Made by a program: the position numbers and the translations under genes. The notes under the pieces are model-generated. The model had not been told where the DNA came from, ran no database searches, and saw nothing but the letters and a program-made list of their open reading frames with translations. Source: Microbacterium sp. 3J1 (lineage in GTDB: Bacteria > Actinomycetota > Actinomycetes > Actinomycetales > Microbacteriaceae). Taken from it: a stretch of DNA of 64,000 nucleotides. Shown piece by piece: positions 19,255-28,491 of this stretch (its first letter is position 1; each line of letters begins with the position of its first letter). The DNA lies in NCBI RefSeq assembly GCF_001049495.1, contig NZ_CDWI01000008.1, forward strand, positions 248,001 through 312,000, in the 5' to 3' direction.

Positions 19255-19736
19255 GTGCGCACCACCGTTCTCGCGGCCTCGGCGCCCGCGACCGGGTCGA
19301 TCGCGGGGCCTTGGCGGAAGATGCTGGGGTAGTAGTGGCGGTGCACGGCGTCGATGAGCGCGGGATGCACTCCCCGGGCCACGAGGTCGTCGAGCGCCAG
19401 CACCGGGGCCTCGAGGCCGCTGTACTCGTTGACGAACGTGCGCACGACCCGGCTCAGCTCGAGGTTGGCCTGACGCGCCGAGAGCGTGCGGCCGCGATAG
19501 TCGTCCTCGATGCGCTGGATCCGCTCCATGTACTCGACCCGCAGCTGCGACAGCACGTCCATCGTCTGGAGCACGGGTCCCTGGGTCTGCCCGGTGAGCG
19601 TGAGATCACGGCGGGGGCGGGTCAGCAGCACCACCATCCAGGCGGCGACGATCAGCAGCAGCAGGATGCCGATGGCGAGGAGGATCCAGCCCCACCCGTA
19701 CTGCGCCGGAGGATAGAGCTCGTCAGAGCCGGGCAT
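19245..19736 (-). CDS. Small single-pass membrane protein of the MoxR-VWA operon
   Basis: A 163-residue protein with an N-terminal helix (about 15-38, GWGWILLAIGILLLLIVAAW) and a helical cytoplasmic domain. Its size, WGW motif and place between DUF58 and VWA genes correspond to the DUF4381-like member of such operons, though I cannot confirm the family. The start at 19736 overlaps the DUF58 stop by 14 nt; the stop overlaps the next start by 10 nt. Confidence 0.75.
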   Translation of the reverse strand: MPGSDELYPPAQYGWGWILLAIGILLLLIVAAWMVVLLTRPRRDLTLTGQTQGPVLQTMDVLSQLRVEYMERIQRIEDDYRGRTLSARQANLELSRVVRTFVNEYSGLEAPVLALDDLVARGVHPALIDAVHRHYYPSIFRQGPAIDPVAGAEAARTVVRTWH

Positions 19737-20676
19737 CCGACCTCCGACCCTTCGACGGGCTCGGCGACCCACCGGCGGCGGACGCCGAGGTCGCGCCACC
19801 GTACCGGCGGGAGGCGAGGAGCTTCAGCAGCTGCGTCACCGCGTCGTCCTGACCGGAGAGGACGCTGTGGCTGATCTCCAGTCGCTTGAGCACCTCTGCG
19901 AGATGCGCGGCGTCCGCCTCGGTCTGGGCCGTGAGCTCGCGGACGATGTCGAGGTCGCCCTGCACGAAGTCCGGCACCTCCCACATGCTGTCGACGTCGG
20001 CACGGACCGTCGCGGTGCTGTGGTCGAGCACGGGGTCTGCATCGCGCACGGTCAGCCACAGGACGTCGTGCTGCACGCGCAGCCGGCGCAGCATCCGCTC
20101 GGTCCCGGCCGTGACCGGTGCCTCGTCGCTGATGACGACGACGATCATCCGCCGCGAGATCGTGCGGGTGACGAACGAGAGCAGCGCATCGCGGTCGCTC
20201 GGGGCGGTGCTGGCGTCGATCGCCTGGTCGATCGTGCGCAGGGCGTGCTCGAGCGCGCCCTCGCTGCGGCCGGGCGCTCGGCGGCGCACCCGATCGGCGT
20301 CGCCGTACACGACGCTGAAGTCGTCGCCGTGCCGGAGGGCGAGGACGCCCAGCACCCCGGTCGCGAGGATCGCGAGGTCCTTCTTCGACCTCTCGTCGTG
20401 CGCGAGCGCGGCCATCGATCGCCCGGTGTCCACGACGAACAGGATCGTGTGCATCCGCATCGCCCGGTGCCGCTTCACCAGCGGAGTTCCCAGTCGCGCC
20501 GTCGCACGCCAGTCGATGTCGCGCACCTGATCGCCGTACTCGTACTTGCGCAGGTCCTCGAAGTCGAGGCTGCGGCCGTGCAGCAGCGACGCGTACGCGC
20601 CGTCGAGCGCGTGCAGCGACGTGCGCGACGAGTGGATGAAGAGCTTGCTCTTCACCTGGGTGATCAGGCTGGGCAT
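19723..20676 (-). CDS. DUF58 protein of the MoxR-VWA operon
   Basis: A 317-residue DUF58 protein. The family block DLRKYEYGDQVRDIDWRATAR, about residues 41-61, is clear, and a degenerate VWA-like fold follows (VVDTGRSM). It lacks the two N-terminal transmembrane helices of many DUF58 proteins, so it is probably cytosolic. DUF58 proteins are the constant partner of MoxR ATPases. The C-terminal 25 residues are Ser/Gly/Lys-rich. It starts 11 nt after moxR. Confidence 0.9.
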   Translation of the reverse strand: MPSLITQVKSKLFIHSSRTSLHALDGAYASLLHGRSLDFEDLRKYEYGDQVRDIDWRATARLGTPLVKRHRAMRMHTILFVVDTGRSMAALAHDERSKKDLAILATGVLGVLALRHGDDFSVVYGDADRVRRRAPGRSEGALEHALRTIDQAIDASTAPSDRDALLSFVTRTISRRMIVVVISDEAPVTAGTERMLRRLRVQHDVLWLTVRDADPVLDHSTATVRADVDSMWEVPDFVQGDLDIVRELTAQTEADAAHLAEVLKRLEISHSVLSGQDDAVTQLLKLLASRRYGGATSASAAGGSPSPSKGRRSDARL

Positions 20677-20687
20677 GGCAGGGTCAG

Positions 20688-21785
20688 TCAGGGTGTGGGG
20701 ACGGAGGCGAAGATCTCATCGATGATCTCCTCGCTGCGGATGCCCTCGGCATCGGCCTCGAACGTCAGCAGCACACGGTGCCGCAGCACGAGGTGGCGGA
20801 GCGCCCTGATGTCCTCAGGGAGCACGTGGCTGCGACCGTTCAGCAGCGCGAGCGCGCGCGACGCCTGCAGGAACGCGATGCTCGCGCGGGGGCTCGCGCC
20901 GTACTTGATGTAGCGGGCGCGCTCCTCGCCGATGTACGGCGCGGGGTTCCTCGTGACGTACGCGATCGAGACGATGTAGTTGCGGATCGCCGGATCGACG
21001 TAGATGCGGCTCGCGACGTCCTGCAGCATGTGCACGTCGTCGAGAGTGATGGCGCTCGAGACGTGGCGGTCGGGATCGAGCACACCCGAGTCGATGCGCC
21101 CGAGGATCTCGAACTCCTCGGCGGGGCTCGGATACTCCACGATCTCCTTGAGGAGGAAGCGATCCATCTGCGCCTCGGGCAGCTCGTACGTGCCCTCCTG
21201 CTCGATGGGGTTCTGCGTCGCGATCACGAGGAACGGCTTCGGCAGGTGGTGGATCTCGCCGCCGATGGTGGTCTGGTGCTCCTGCATCGCCTCGAGCATG
21301 GCGCTCTGGGTCTTCGCGCTCGAGCGGTTGATCTCGTCGAGCAGCACGAAGTTCGCGTGCACCGGACCCAGCACCGTGCGGAAGGACCCGGTCGCCGCGT
21401 CGTAGATCTGGTTGCCGGTGATGTCGCTGGGCAGGAGGTCGGGGGTGCACTGGATGCGCTTGAACTGCGCCTTCACCGTGTCGGCGAGGGTGCTCGCGGC
21501 GGTGGTCTTCGCGAGCCCCGGGACGCTCTCGAGCAGGATGTGCCCGCCCGCGATCAGCGAGATGAGCAGGCTCATGCGCAGCCGCTCCTGGCCGACCATC
21601 TTCGCGGAGTACGCGTCGGAGACCGTCTTCAGCACCGCGCTCGCGCGGCGCAGCTCGGAGTCTGACGGAGCCTCCGTGCGGCGGCCGCTCTGTGCCGGGG
21701 GCGCGCTCGCCGCCGAGGGGGCCGGTGGCGCGGGCGGGGGCGGCACCGGACCTGCGGAGGGGCCGGCGGCATACGGCTCGGTCAT
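20688..21785 (-). CDS. MoxR-family AAA+ ATPase
   Basis: A 365-residue AAA+ ATPase heading the operon. A Pro/Ala-rich N-terminal tail of about 40 residues precedes the ATPase core. The Walker A variant is ESVPGLAKT (86-94), Walker B is FVLLDEINR, and sensor 1 is [24 protein letters not shown], diagnostic of MoxR. It acts as a chaperone that remodels VWA-domain partners at the membrane. ATG at 21785 has GAGGAGAG upstream. Six genes follow without gaps, ending at 15313. Confidence 0.95.
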   Translation of the reverse strand: MTEPYAAGPSAGPVPPPPAPPAPSAASAPPAQSGRRTEAPSDSELRRASAVLKTVSDAYSAKMVGQERLRMSLLISLIAGGHILLESVPGLAKTTAASTLADTVKAQFKRIQCTPDLLPSDITGNQIYDAATGSFRTVLGPVHANFVLLDEINRSSAKTQSAMLEAMQEHQTTIGGEIHHLPKPFLVIATQNPIEQEGTYELPEAQMDRFLLKEIVEYPSPAEEFEILGRIDSGVLDPDRHVSSAITLDDVHMLQDVASRIYVDPAIRNYIVSIAYVTRNPAPYIGEERARYIKYGASPRASIAFLQASRALALLNGRSHVLPEDIRALRHLVLRHRVLLTFEADAEGIRSEEIIDEIFASVPTP

Positions 21786-21874
21786 CAGTGTCTCTCCTCG
21801 TTCCCGTCGGGGACGCGGCGATGTTCCCCCCGTCGTCCAGCGTAACCGCATCCGCCTCTGCCGCCCCGGGCGTT

Positions 21875-21896
21875 CTCCCCTGCATCCGCTGGGGAG
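21875..21896 (-). terminator. Hairpin after the Pr6Pr gene
   Basis: CTCCCC (21875-21880) and GGGGAG (21891-21896) enclose a 10-nt loop, 12 nt beyond the stop at 21908. The stem is short, so the call is modest. Confidence 0.4.
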
Positions 21897-21907
21897 GAGG
21901 AGTGGGA

Positions 21908-22603
21908 TCAGGTCGAGCGGATGCCGCGCCGGCGGCCGACCCACACGACCAGCGTCGCGACGCCGATGATCGCGATCGCGATGCCGATGATGTACCCGGT
22001 GACGCCGAGATAGCCGCCGGGGATCATGTGCGGGTTGAGGAACGGGTACGGATACCACCAGGCCTCGCCGGTGGCGGGGGCGATGATCAGGTCGGCCCGG
22101 ATCATCGTGTAGACGACCCACACGATGGGGAAGATCGTCGCCATCGCCACGGCACGCCAGCCGAGCGCGCGCCGCCGCGGGGCACACAGCAGGTCGACGA
22201 GCAGGAACAGCGGGAAGACCACGTGCAGCACCTCGTTCGACCACGGGACCGTGACGCCCTGGGGCAGCTCGACTCCGCGCAGCAGGGTGTTGTAGACGAT
22301 GCCGGTGACGATCATGTAGGTGCTCACGCACACGAGGAGCACCGCGAGCCAGCTCGGCTCCGGCTCGTGATCGCCACGGTGGCGCAGGGCCCAGACCGCG
22401 GCGATGATCAGCACGATGGCGGCGAGCAGGTTCGACAGGATCGTGAAGAAGCTGAGGAAGTTCGCGGCGACCGTCGGCAGGTGCTGACCCCACTCGGTGG
22501 TGGCGGCGAGAGCGTTCTCGACGCTGCGCGCGAGCTGGGCGATGATCGCAGCGATGCCGAGTGCGGCCGCTGCCAGTCGCGCGTAGGGCCACCAGGTCGT
22601 CAT
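21908..22603 (-). CDS. Pr6Pr-family membrane protein
   Basis: A 231-residue protein with about seven transmembrane segments. The patterns [15 protein letters not shown] and [16 protein letters not shown] near the end are typical of the Pr6Pr family (FAR-17a/AIG1-like), whose biochemical role is unknown. ATG at 22603 follows GGAGG by 6 nt. The promoter just upstream is well formed, so the gene is transcribed on its own. Confidence 0.85.
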   Translation of the reverse strand: MTTWWPYARLAAAALGIAAIIAQLARSVENALAATTEWGQHLPTVAANFLSFFTILSNLLAAIVLIIAAVWALRHRGDHEPEPSWLAVLLVCVSTYMIVTGIVYNTLLRGVELPQGVTVPWSNEVLHVVFPLFLLVDLLCAPRRRALGWRAVAMATIFPIVWVVYTMIRADLIIAPATGEAWWYPYPFLNPHMIPGGYLGVTGYIIGIAIAIIGVATLVVWVGRRRGIRST

Positions 22604-22628
22604 ATCGCCTCCGCGCACACCTTATCGG

Positions 22629-22657
22629 TCAGTACGCGTTCCGACGCTAGACCGCAA
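22629..22657 (-). promoter_or_regulatory. Promoter of the Pr6Pr gene
   Basis: Minus-strand TTGCGG (22652-22657) and TACTGA (22629-22634) are separated by exactly 17 bp, giving a leader of about 20 nt that contains the ribosome site. Confidence 0.6.
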
Positions 22658-22667
22658 TGCCGGTATG

Positions 22668-23600
22668 TCACGCGGTTCGGCGGCCCCAGCGCATCCGGGT
22701 GACGAGGACGCCGAGAAGGCAGAGCGCGCCACCGACGAACATCAGCGGAGTGGGCATCTCGCCGAGGATCGCCCAGGACATGAGGATCGCGAGCGCCGGG
22801 ACGACGTAGGTGGTCGCCGAGGTCTGGCCCGCGGTGCTGCGCTGCAGGACGTACGCCCAGGTCGTGAACGCGACGGCGGTCGGGAAGATGCCGAGGTAGA
22901 CCACCCACAGGGTCGAGTCGAGCGGAGCCGTCTGCAGCGCCCCGATCAGGCTGCCCACCCAGGGGAGCAGGGCGACCGTGCCCGCGAGCGCACCGAGGAA
23001 CGTCAGCGTGGTCGCATCGGAACCCGCACTGAGCAGGTGCTTCTGCAGCAGCGTGCACCCCGCGTACATGATGGCGGCGAGCAGGGCGAGCAGCAGACCC
23101 GTGATGTCGGGGCCCTCGCTGGTCGACGAGTTCATGCCGATCAGCACCACGCCGAGAAACGCGATCGGCGCTCCGATGATCAGCGGCTTGGGGAACCCCT
23201 CGCGCAGGAACAGACCGCTGAAGATCACGACCATGAGCGGTGCAAGGTTGACGACCATCGCCGCCGTGCCCGCATCGAGCGTGCGCTCGGCGGCGTTGAG
23301 TGCGAGATTGTAGACGCAGAACCAGCCGACGCCCCACACCGCAACGAGCCACCAGTGTCGACGCTCGGGAAGACGGATGCCGTGACGCACCGCGATGATC
23401 GCGAGCACGGCGCTGCCGACCGCCATCCGCAGCAACGCGAGTGCGCCGGGGTCGAAGTGCGGTCCGGCTCCTCGGATGCCGATGAACGCCGACGCCCACA
23501 GCACGACCGTCACGAGGGCCGCGACGAGCACGAACGGCGCCTGCTTCTTCGTCGCAGGCGCCACGAGCGCGGCGGTGTCTCGGGGAGTCGTGTCCGGCAT
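22668..23600 (-). CDS. EamA/DMT-family transporter
   Basis: A 310-residue protein with ten hydrophobic segments in two EamA repeats. Family features are VVLWASAFIGIRGAG in the first helix and AFTTWAYVLQRSTAGQTSATTYVVP in the second repeat. It probably exports amino acids or other small metabolites across the cytoplasmic membrane. ATG at 23600 is directly preceded by CGGAGG with no spacer, so initiation may be leaderless or start at a near site; CACGAT lies 6 nt further upstream. It diverges from purA. Confidence 0.87.
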   Translation of the reverse strand: MPDTTPRDTAALVAPATKKQAPFVLVAALVTVVLWASAFIGIRGAGPHFDPGALALLRMAVGSAVLAIIAVRHGIRLPERRHWWLVAVWGVGWFCVYNLALNAAERTLDAGTAAMVVNLAPLMVVIFSGLFLREGFPKPLIIGAPIAFLGVVLIGMNSSTSEGPDITGLLLALLAAIMYAGCTLLQKHLLSAGSDATTLTFLGALAGTVALLPWVGSLIGALQTAPLDSTLWVVYLGIFPTAVAFTTWAYVLQRSTAGQTSATTYVVPALAILMSWAILGEMPTPLMFVGGALCLLGVLVTRMRWGRRTA

Positions 23601-23626
23601 CCTCCGATCGTGGCACCTGCCACCGA

Positions 23627-23682
23627 CATCCGTCGATGCGCGCAAGCGCCAGCATCCGTCGTAATCCGGCCAGCATCCGTCG
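23627..23682. repeat. Triple CATCCGTCG direct repeat upstream of purA
   Basis: CATCCGTCG occurs at 23627, 23653 and 23674; the last two are part of a 14-bp repeat (GCCAGCATCCGTCG) with 21-bp period. It lies between the divergent EamA and purA genes. It could be a two-turn binding site or a chance cluster of the abundant GCATCC word. Confidence 0.45.
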
Positions 23683-23749
23683 GTCCGTCGCATCCGCCCC
23701 CCAGGAGAGGCGCGGGAGCGACCGAAACGGTGCGGAAACACCCCTTCGA

Positions 23750-23755
23750 TAGGAT
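23750..23755 (+). promoter_or_regulatory. Probable -10 box of purA
   Basis: TAGGAT fits the actinobacterial -10 consensus. No clear -35 is seen 17 bp upstream. The leader of about 60 nt contains a small GGCCC/GGGCC hairpin and an AAGGGGG ribosome site. Confidence 0.4.
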
Positions 23756-23820
23756 GGTGTGGCCCGACAAGGGCCAGCTCATCAGCCGGTGCAATCCCGG
23801 CGGAAGCAAGGGGGATACCC

Positions 23821-25107
23821 ATGCCAGGAATCGTTATCGTCGGCGTCCAGTGGGGCGATGAGGGCAAGGGCAAGGCCACCGACCTGCTCGGCGAGCGCAC
23901 CGACTGGGTCGTGAAGTTCAACGGCGGCAACAACGCCGGTCACACCGTCGTGGTCGGCAACGAGAAGTACGCCCTGCACCTGCTGCCTTCCGGCATCCTT
24001 TCTCCCGGTGTGACCCCGGTCATCGGCAACGGCGTCGTGGTCGACCTCGAGGTGCTGTTCCACGAGCTCGAAGCACTCGGCGCCCGCGGCATCGACGTCT
24101 CCCGGCTCAAGGTCAGCGCCAACGCGCACATCATCACCCAGTACCACCGCACCCTCGACAAGGTCACCGAGCGCTTCCTCGGCAAGCGCAACATCGGCAC
24201 CACCGGCCGCGGCATCGGACCGGCCTACGCCGACAAGATCAACCGCGTCGGCATCCGCGTGCAGGACCTCTTCGACGAGAACATCCTGCGCCAGAAGGTC
24301 GAGGGCGCTCTCGACCAGAAGAACCACCTGCTCGTGAAGGTCTTCAACCGTCGCGCGGTCACCGTCGACGAGATCGTCGAGGAGCTGCTCTCGTACGCCG
24401 AGCGCCTGCGTCCGATGGTCGCCGACACGGGCTACCTGATCTCCGAGGCGCTCGATCGAGGAGAGGTCGTCGTGTTCGAGGGCGGTCAGGCGACCATGCT
24501 CGACATCGACCACGGCACCTACCCGTTCGTCACGTCGTCGACCGCGACGGCCGCCGGCGCGGCATCCGGTTCGGGCGTCGGACCCGGAGCGCTCGACCGC
24601 ATCGTCGGCATCGTCAAGGCGTACACGACCCGCGTCGGCTCCGGTCCCTTCCCGACCGAGCTCTTCGACGAGAACGGCGAATGGCTGCGCTCGCGCGGCT
24701 TCGAGTTCGGCACCACCACCGGTCGTCCGCGTCGCGTCGGCTGGTACGACGCTCCGATCACGCGCTACGCGACCCGCGTCAACGGCATCACCGACCTGGT
24801 GCTGACGAAGCTCGACATCCTCACCGGCCTCGAGCGGATCCCGGTCTGCGTGGCCTACGACGTCGACGGCGAGCGCTTCGACGAGGTGCCGGTCAACCAG
24901 ACGGACTTCCATCACGCGACGCCGATCCTCGAGTACCTCCCCGGCTGGTCGGAGGACATCTCGACGGCACGCACCTTCGACGATCTGCCGAAGAACGCAC
25001 AGGACTACGTGCTCGCACTCGAGTCGATGAGCAACACGCGGATCTCCGTGATCGGCGTCGGCCCCGAGCGCGACCAGGTCGTCGTTCGCCACGACCTCGT
25101 CGACTGA
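23821..25107 (+). CDS. purA: Adenylosuccinate synthetase
   Basis: A 428-residue enzyme that condenses IMP and aspartate using GTP, the committed step to AMP, in the cytosol. The P-loop WGDEGKGK is at 11-18 with catalytic Asp13, and His41 lies in GHTVVVG. Further blocks are [33 protein letters not shown] and [11 protein letters not shown]. Length is normal. ATG follows AAGGGGG. The lactonase gene starts 4 nt after its stop, so both are co-transcribed. Confidence 0.98.
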   Translation: MPGIVIVGVQWGDEGKGKATDLLGERTDWVVKFNGGNNAGHTVVVGNEKYALHLLPSGILSPGVTPVIGNGVVVDLEVLFHELEALGARGIDVSRLKVSANAHIITQYHRTLDKVTERFLGKRNIGTTGRGIGPAYADKINRVGIRVQDLFDENILRQKVEGALDQKNHLLVKVFNRRAVTVDEIVEELLSYAERLRPMVADTGYLISEALDRGEVVVFEGGQATMLDIDHGTYPFVTSSTATAAGAASGSGVGPGALDRIVGIVKAYTTRVGSGPFPTELFDENGEWLRSRGFEFGTTTGRPRRVGWYDAPITRYATRVNGITDLVLTKLDILTGLERIPVCVAYDVDGERFDEVPVNQTDFHHATPILEYLPGWSEDISTARTFDDLPKNAQDYVLALESMSNTRISVIGVGPERDQVVVRHDLVD

Positions 25108-25111
25108 GCAC

Positions 25112-26221
25112 GTGACCCGTTTCTGGCTCGGCGGCTACGGTGCCGCGATGGACGGATCCGCCGACGGCATCGGCCTGCTCTCGGGTGACGAGACCGCGGC
25201 GACGGCGCTCTCGTACCGGGGCGCCGTGACGCAGACCCCTTCACCCTCCTGGCTGGCGCAGCATCCGACCCTCGACGTCGTCTACGCGGCGTTGGAGGGG
25301 GATGCCGCGGTGCAGGCGTTCGTGCGCACCGGCGAATCGACGCTGCGGCCCCTCGGCGAACCCGTCGAGGCGGGGGACTCGGTCTGTCACGTCGCGGTCT
25401 CGCCGCGCGGCGACTTCCTCGTCGCGAGCTGCTACGGCGACGGCCGGGTCGTGCGCATCGGCATCGACTCCGAAGGGCGTCTGATCCCGGACGCCGTGAA
25501 CAAGGCGGCCGATCTGCGCGCGGCGCTCCTCGGAGAGCCGCTCGAGACGTCGGCCCCGGCGGGCGTCGCCGCCGCGGCATCCGATCCGTGGGCCACGTCG
25601 CGCGCATCCTCCGACGCCGAGCGCGTCTCGCACGCGCACGCCGCCGCGTTCCTGCGCGACGGACGCATCGCGACGACCGACCTGGGATTCGACCTCGTGC
25701 GGATCTGGCGACCCGGCGCGTCGGGCCTCGCGCTCGATCACGAGGTCGTGCTGCCGCAGGGCACCGGCCCCCGGCATATGGTCGTGCACCCGAGCGGGCA
25801 TCTGCACGTCGTCACCGAGTACTCGTGCGAGGTGTTCACGCTCGCGGCGGGCCGTGACGGCACCTGGGCGATCGTGTCATCGGTGCTGTCGAGCCCCATC
25901 GCCGAGGTCGGCACGGACTTCCCGGCCGAGCTCGCGCGCAGTCGCGACGGACAGTTCCTCTATACGGCGCTGCGCGGCAGCAACACGATCGCCGCCCTGC
26001 GGGTGCGCGGCGCGGGCGAGAGCCTCGAGCCGTTCGCGCTGGCCGACTCGGGCGTGGACTGGCCGCGTCATCACCTCGTGCACGAGGGCAAGATGCTCGT
26101 CGCGGGGCAGCGTTCAGACACGATCGCCCTGCTCGACCTCGATGAGCGCACGGGCGCTCCGCTCGGCATCCGTCATCAGGCCCCGGCGCCGACGCCGACG
26201 CACTTCCTGCCCGTGCGCTGA
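25112..26221 (+). CDS. Lactonase-family beta-propeller protein
   Basis: A 369-residue protein of the YbhE/Pgl2-like lactonase family (6-phosphogluconolactonase type, seven-bladed propeller). Family blocks are PSWLAQHPTLDVVYAALEG, HVAVSPRGDFLVASCYGDG, HAHAAAF and GTGPRHMVVHPSG. Such enzymes hydrolyse 6-phosphogluconolactone or related lactones in the cytosol. GTG at 25112 is only 4 nt after purA, with the ribosome site inside purA. The palindromic element at 26255 lies just downstream. Confidence 0.88.
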   Translation: MTRFWLGGYGAAMDGSADGIGLLSGDETAATALSYRGAVTQTPSPSWLAQHPTLDVVYAALEGDAAVQAFVRTGESTLRPLGEPVEAGDSVCHVAVSPRGDFLVASCYGDGRVVRIGIDSEGRLIPDAVNKAADLRAALLGEPLETSAPAGVAAAASDPWATSRASSDAERVSHAHAAAFLRDGRIATTDLGFDLVRIWRPGASGLALDHEVVLPQGTGPRHMVVHPSGHLHVVTEYSCEVFTLAAGRDGTWAIVSSVLSSPIAEVGTDFPAELARSRDGQFLYTALRGSNTIAALRVRGAGESLEPFALADSGVDWPRHHLVHEGKMLVAGQRSDTIALLDLDERTGAPLGIRHQAPAPTPTHFLPVR

Positions 26222-26524
26222 CGCGGGCTGGCCTTCCGGTGTGCGCCGGCTGGTGTGCACAATTCAGCACGGATGGCCGGGACCGGCCGGATCGGCGGCG
26301 TTCCGGGCCGGAACGGCCCGTTCTTGCTGAGTTGTGCACGGGCGCCGCGCCTGCCGCGGCTCCCGGGAATGCCGCGGCCCGGCCCGATCGGCCGGCTTCC
26401 GGCTTCCTCGCGTCGGCTCTCCGGAGCGGGCGACCGACCCGCCCGGGCCGCGCGCCCGCGGAACAACACACCCGTGACTCGGCGTTGGTCATAGGCAAGA
26501 CTGGGTGACGGAGAGGTGCGACGC
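26222..26524. other. Intergenic region with palindromic element
   Basis: About 300 bp between lactonase and flavoprotein genes. It contains the 85-bp repeat copy (26255-26339); the rest is extremely GC-rich without a convincing gene. The ribosome site GGAGAGG for the next gene is at its right end. Confidence 0.6.
26255..26339. repeat. 85-bp palindromic intergenic element, copy 2
   Basis: GTGCACAATTCAGCA at 26255-26269 is identical to the left end of copy 1 (7986-8000). The right end at 26325-26339 differs at one base (G for A). The middle is similar in length and GC-rich but different in sequence, with its own GGGCCGG / CCGGCC-type hairpin. The position is again just 3' of a gene. Confidence 0.8.
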
Positions 26525-27958
26525 ATGAGTGCTGACAGAACCGACGAATACGACCTGATCGTGCTGGGCGGAGGTCCGGTCGGCGAGAACGTCGCAGACC
26601 GCGCCGTCCAGGGCGGACTGACCGCGATCATCGTGGAGAGCGAGCTCGTGGGCGGTGAGTGCTCGTACTGGGCGTGCATGCCGTCGAAGGCGCTGCTCCG
26701 CTCGGCGCAGGCCCTGCGGGCGGCGCAGCACGTGGCCGGCGCCAAGGAGGCTGTCACCGGAAAGCTCGACGTGCGCGCGGTCTTCGACCGGCGCGACTCG
26801 TTCACGAGCAACTGGTCGGACGACGGACAGGTGAAGTGGCTCGACTCGGCCGGGATCGATCTCGCCCGCGGCCACGGACGCCTGACCGGCGAGCGGGAGG
26901 TCACCGTGACGGATGCCGACGGCGGCACGCGCGTGCTCCGCGCCCGTCATGCCGTCGCGATCAGCACGGGGTCGGATGCCGTCATCCCGCCGATCGACGG
27001 CCTTCGCGAGGCGTCGCCGTGGACCAGCCGCGAGGCGACGAGCGCCGAGGAGCTGCCCGATTCGCTGGCGGTCATCGGCGGCGGTGTCGTCGCGGTCGAG
27101 ATGGCGACCGCCTATGCGGCGCTGGGTGCGACGGTCACCCTGATCGCACGCAGCGGGCTGCTCGGCACCATGGAGCCCTTCGCCGGCGAGCGTGTGACGG
27201 CGGGTCTCGAGGAACTCGGCGTCGACGTGCGCACGGACACCGGCACGACGAGCGTGACCCGCACCTCCGAAGGCGTCGAGATCGTGCTCTCCGACGGCTC
27301 GACCGTGACGGCATCCGAGGTCCTGGCGGCCACGGGGCGCTCGCCGCGCAGCGGCGACATCGGCCTCGACGTCGTCGGCCTCGAGCCGGGTCGCTGGATC
27401 CAGGTCGACGACACCCTGCGTGTCCCCGGATCCGACTGGCTGTACGCCGTCGGCGATGTGAACGGCCGGGTGCTGCTGACCCACCAGGGCAAGTACCAGG
27501 CACGGGCGGTCGGCGACGTGATCGTCGCCCGCGCGAAGGGCGATGCCGTCGACGATGCTCCGTGGGGGCGTCATGTCGCGACCGCCGATCACGCGGCGGT
27601 GCCGCAGGTGACCTTCTCGTTCCCCGAGGTGGCCTCGGTGGGGCTCTCCGAGTCGCAGGCGCGCGAGGCCGGCCACGAGGTCGAGGTCGTCGACTACGAC
27701 CTCGGATCGGTCGCCGGCGCGAGCCTGTACGAGGATGGCTTCGAAGGACAGGCGCGGCTCGTGATCGACACGGAGCGCGACGTGATCATCGGCGCGACCT
27801 TCGTCGGTCCCGAGGTCGCCGAGCTCGTGCAGACGGCCACGGTCGCGATCGTCGGCGAGGTGCCGATCGCCCGGCTGTGGCACGCCGTTCCGGCGTATCC
27901 GACCGTGAGCGAGGTCTGGCTGCGACTGCTCGAGGGCTACGGGCGGGATTCCGCGTGA
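26525..27958 (+). CDS. FAD/NAD(P)-dependent pyridine nucleotide-disulfide oxidoreductase
   Basis: A 477-residue flavoprotein of the dihydrolipoamide dehydrogenase / mercuric reductase class. FAD-binding GGGPVG is at 15-20; the redox-active pair is C46-SYWA-C51, with an unusual Ser-Tyr-Trp-Ala spacer in place of the usual LNVG. A second dinucleotide fold (VIGGGVVAVEMA) and FAD-closing YAVGDVNG follow. The C-terminal dimer-interface motif reads HAVPAYPTVSE instead of HAHPTLSE, so the catalytic His-Glu dyad is displaced or altered. Substrate is unknown; it is not in an lpd or mer operon. ATG has GGAGAGG 8 nt upstream. Confidence 0.9.
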   Translation: MSADRTDEYDLIVLGGGPVGENVADRAVQGGLTAIIVESELVGGECSYWACMPSKALLRSAQALRAAQHVAGAKEAVTGKLDVRAVFDRRDSFTSNWSDDGQVKWLDSAGIDLARGHGRLTGEREVTVTDADGGTRVLRARHAVAISTGSDAVIPPIDGLREASPWTSREATSAEELPDSLAVIGGGVVAVEMATAYAALGATVTLIARSGLLGTMEPFAGERVTAGLEELGVDVRTDTGTTSVTRTSEGVEIVLSDGSTVTASEVLAATGRSPRSGDIGLDVVGLEPGRWIQVDDTLRVPGSDWLYAVGDVNGRVLLTHQGKYQARAVGDVIVARAKGDAVDDAPWGRHVATADHAAVPQVTFSFPEVASVGLSESQAREAGHEVEVVDYDLGSVAGASLYEDGFEGQARLVIDTERDVIIGATFVGPEVAELVQTATVAIVGEVPIARLWHAVPAYPTVSEVWLRLLEGYGRDSA

Positions 27959-28124
27959 CGGTCTCTCCCATCCGATCCCGCCACCGCTCCGAACAGACGG
28001 AGAAGGGCACGCCGGGCGCGCCCGCGACCCGATTGTTTCCGCTGTTGACGTCCGAGAGCGGAAGCTCGAGACGGATGTCGCACACCTCTTATACGCTCGA
28101 ACCCACATCCGAGGAGGCAGGACC

Positions 28125-28427
28125 ATGAAGGCTGTACTCGCAGGAACCGTCATCGCCGAAGCCGATGAGAAGGATCTCATCAAGATCGAGGGCAACTGGT
28201 ACTTCCCGCCGGCATCCGTCGCGGAGGGAGCGCTGGTCGAGAGCCCCACGCCGTACACGTGTCCGTGGAAGGGCGTGTGCCAGTACTACTCCGTGAACGC
28301 CGGAGGAGGTGTCCATAAGGACCTCGCCTGGTCGTATCCGAACCCGTATCCGAGCGCGTTCGACCGCGTGGGCAAGGACTTCTCGGGGTACGTCGCCTTC
28401 GCACCGGGCGTCGAGATCGAGCAGTGA
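28125..28427 (+). CDS. DUF427-domain protein
   Basis: A 100-residue single-domain DUF427 protein. It shows the family pattern: GNWYFPPASV, PYTCPWKGVCQYYSV and a C-terminal YVAFAPGVEIE. Members are compact beta proteins of unknown function. The ribosome site GAGGAGG is strong. The upstream 166 bp carry a TATACG box near 28091 that may be its -10. The osmoprotectant operon starts 64 nt downstream on the same strand. Confidence 0.9.
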   Translation: MKAVLAGTVIAEADEKDLIKIEGNWYFPPASVAEGALVESPTPYTCPWKGVCQYYSVNAGGGVHKDLAWSYPNPYPSAFDRVGKDFSGYVAFAPGVEIEQ

Positions 28428-28491
28428 GCTCCGTCTGGCGGCGCCGGGGCGCCGATGCCCGTCTCGTCGATCGAATGCCTGGAGAACAGCC

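Noticed and set aside
23782..25092. A 436-codon open frame antisense to purA, and similar long open frames opposite argG, the S8 gene and others
   Set aside because: At about 70% GC stop codons are rare in the other frames. These translations are low-complexity Arg/Val/Asp-rich, lack ribosome sites and any family pattern, and lie exactly over well-recognised genes.
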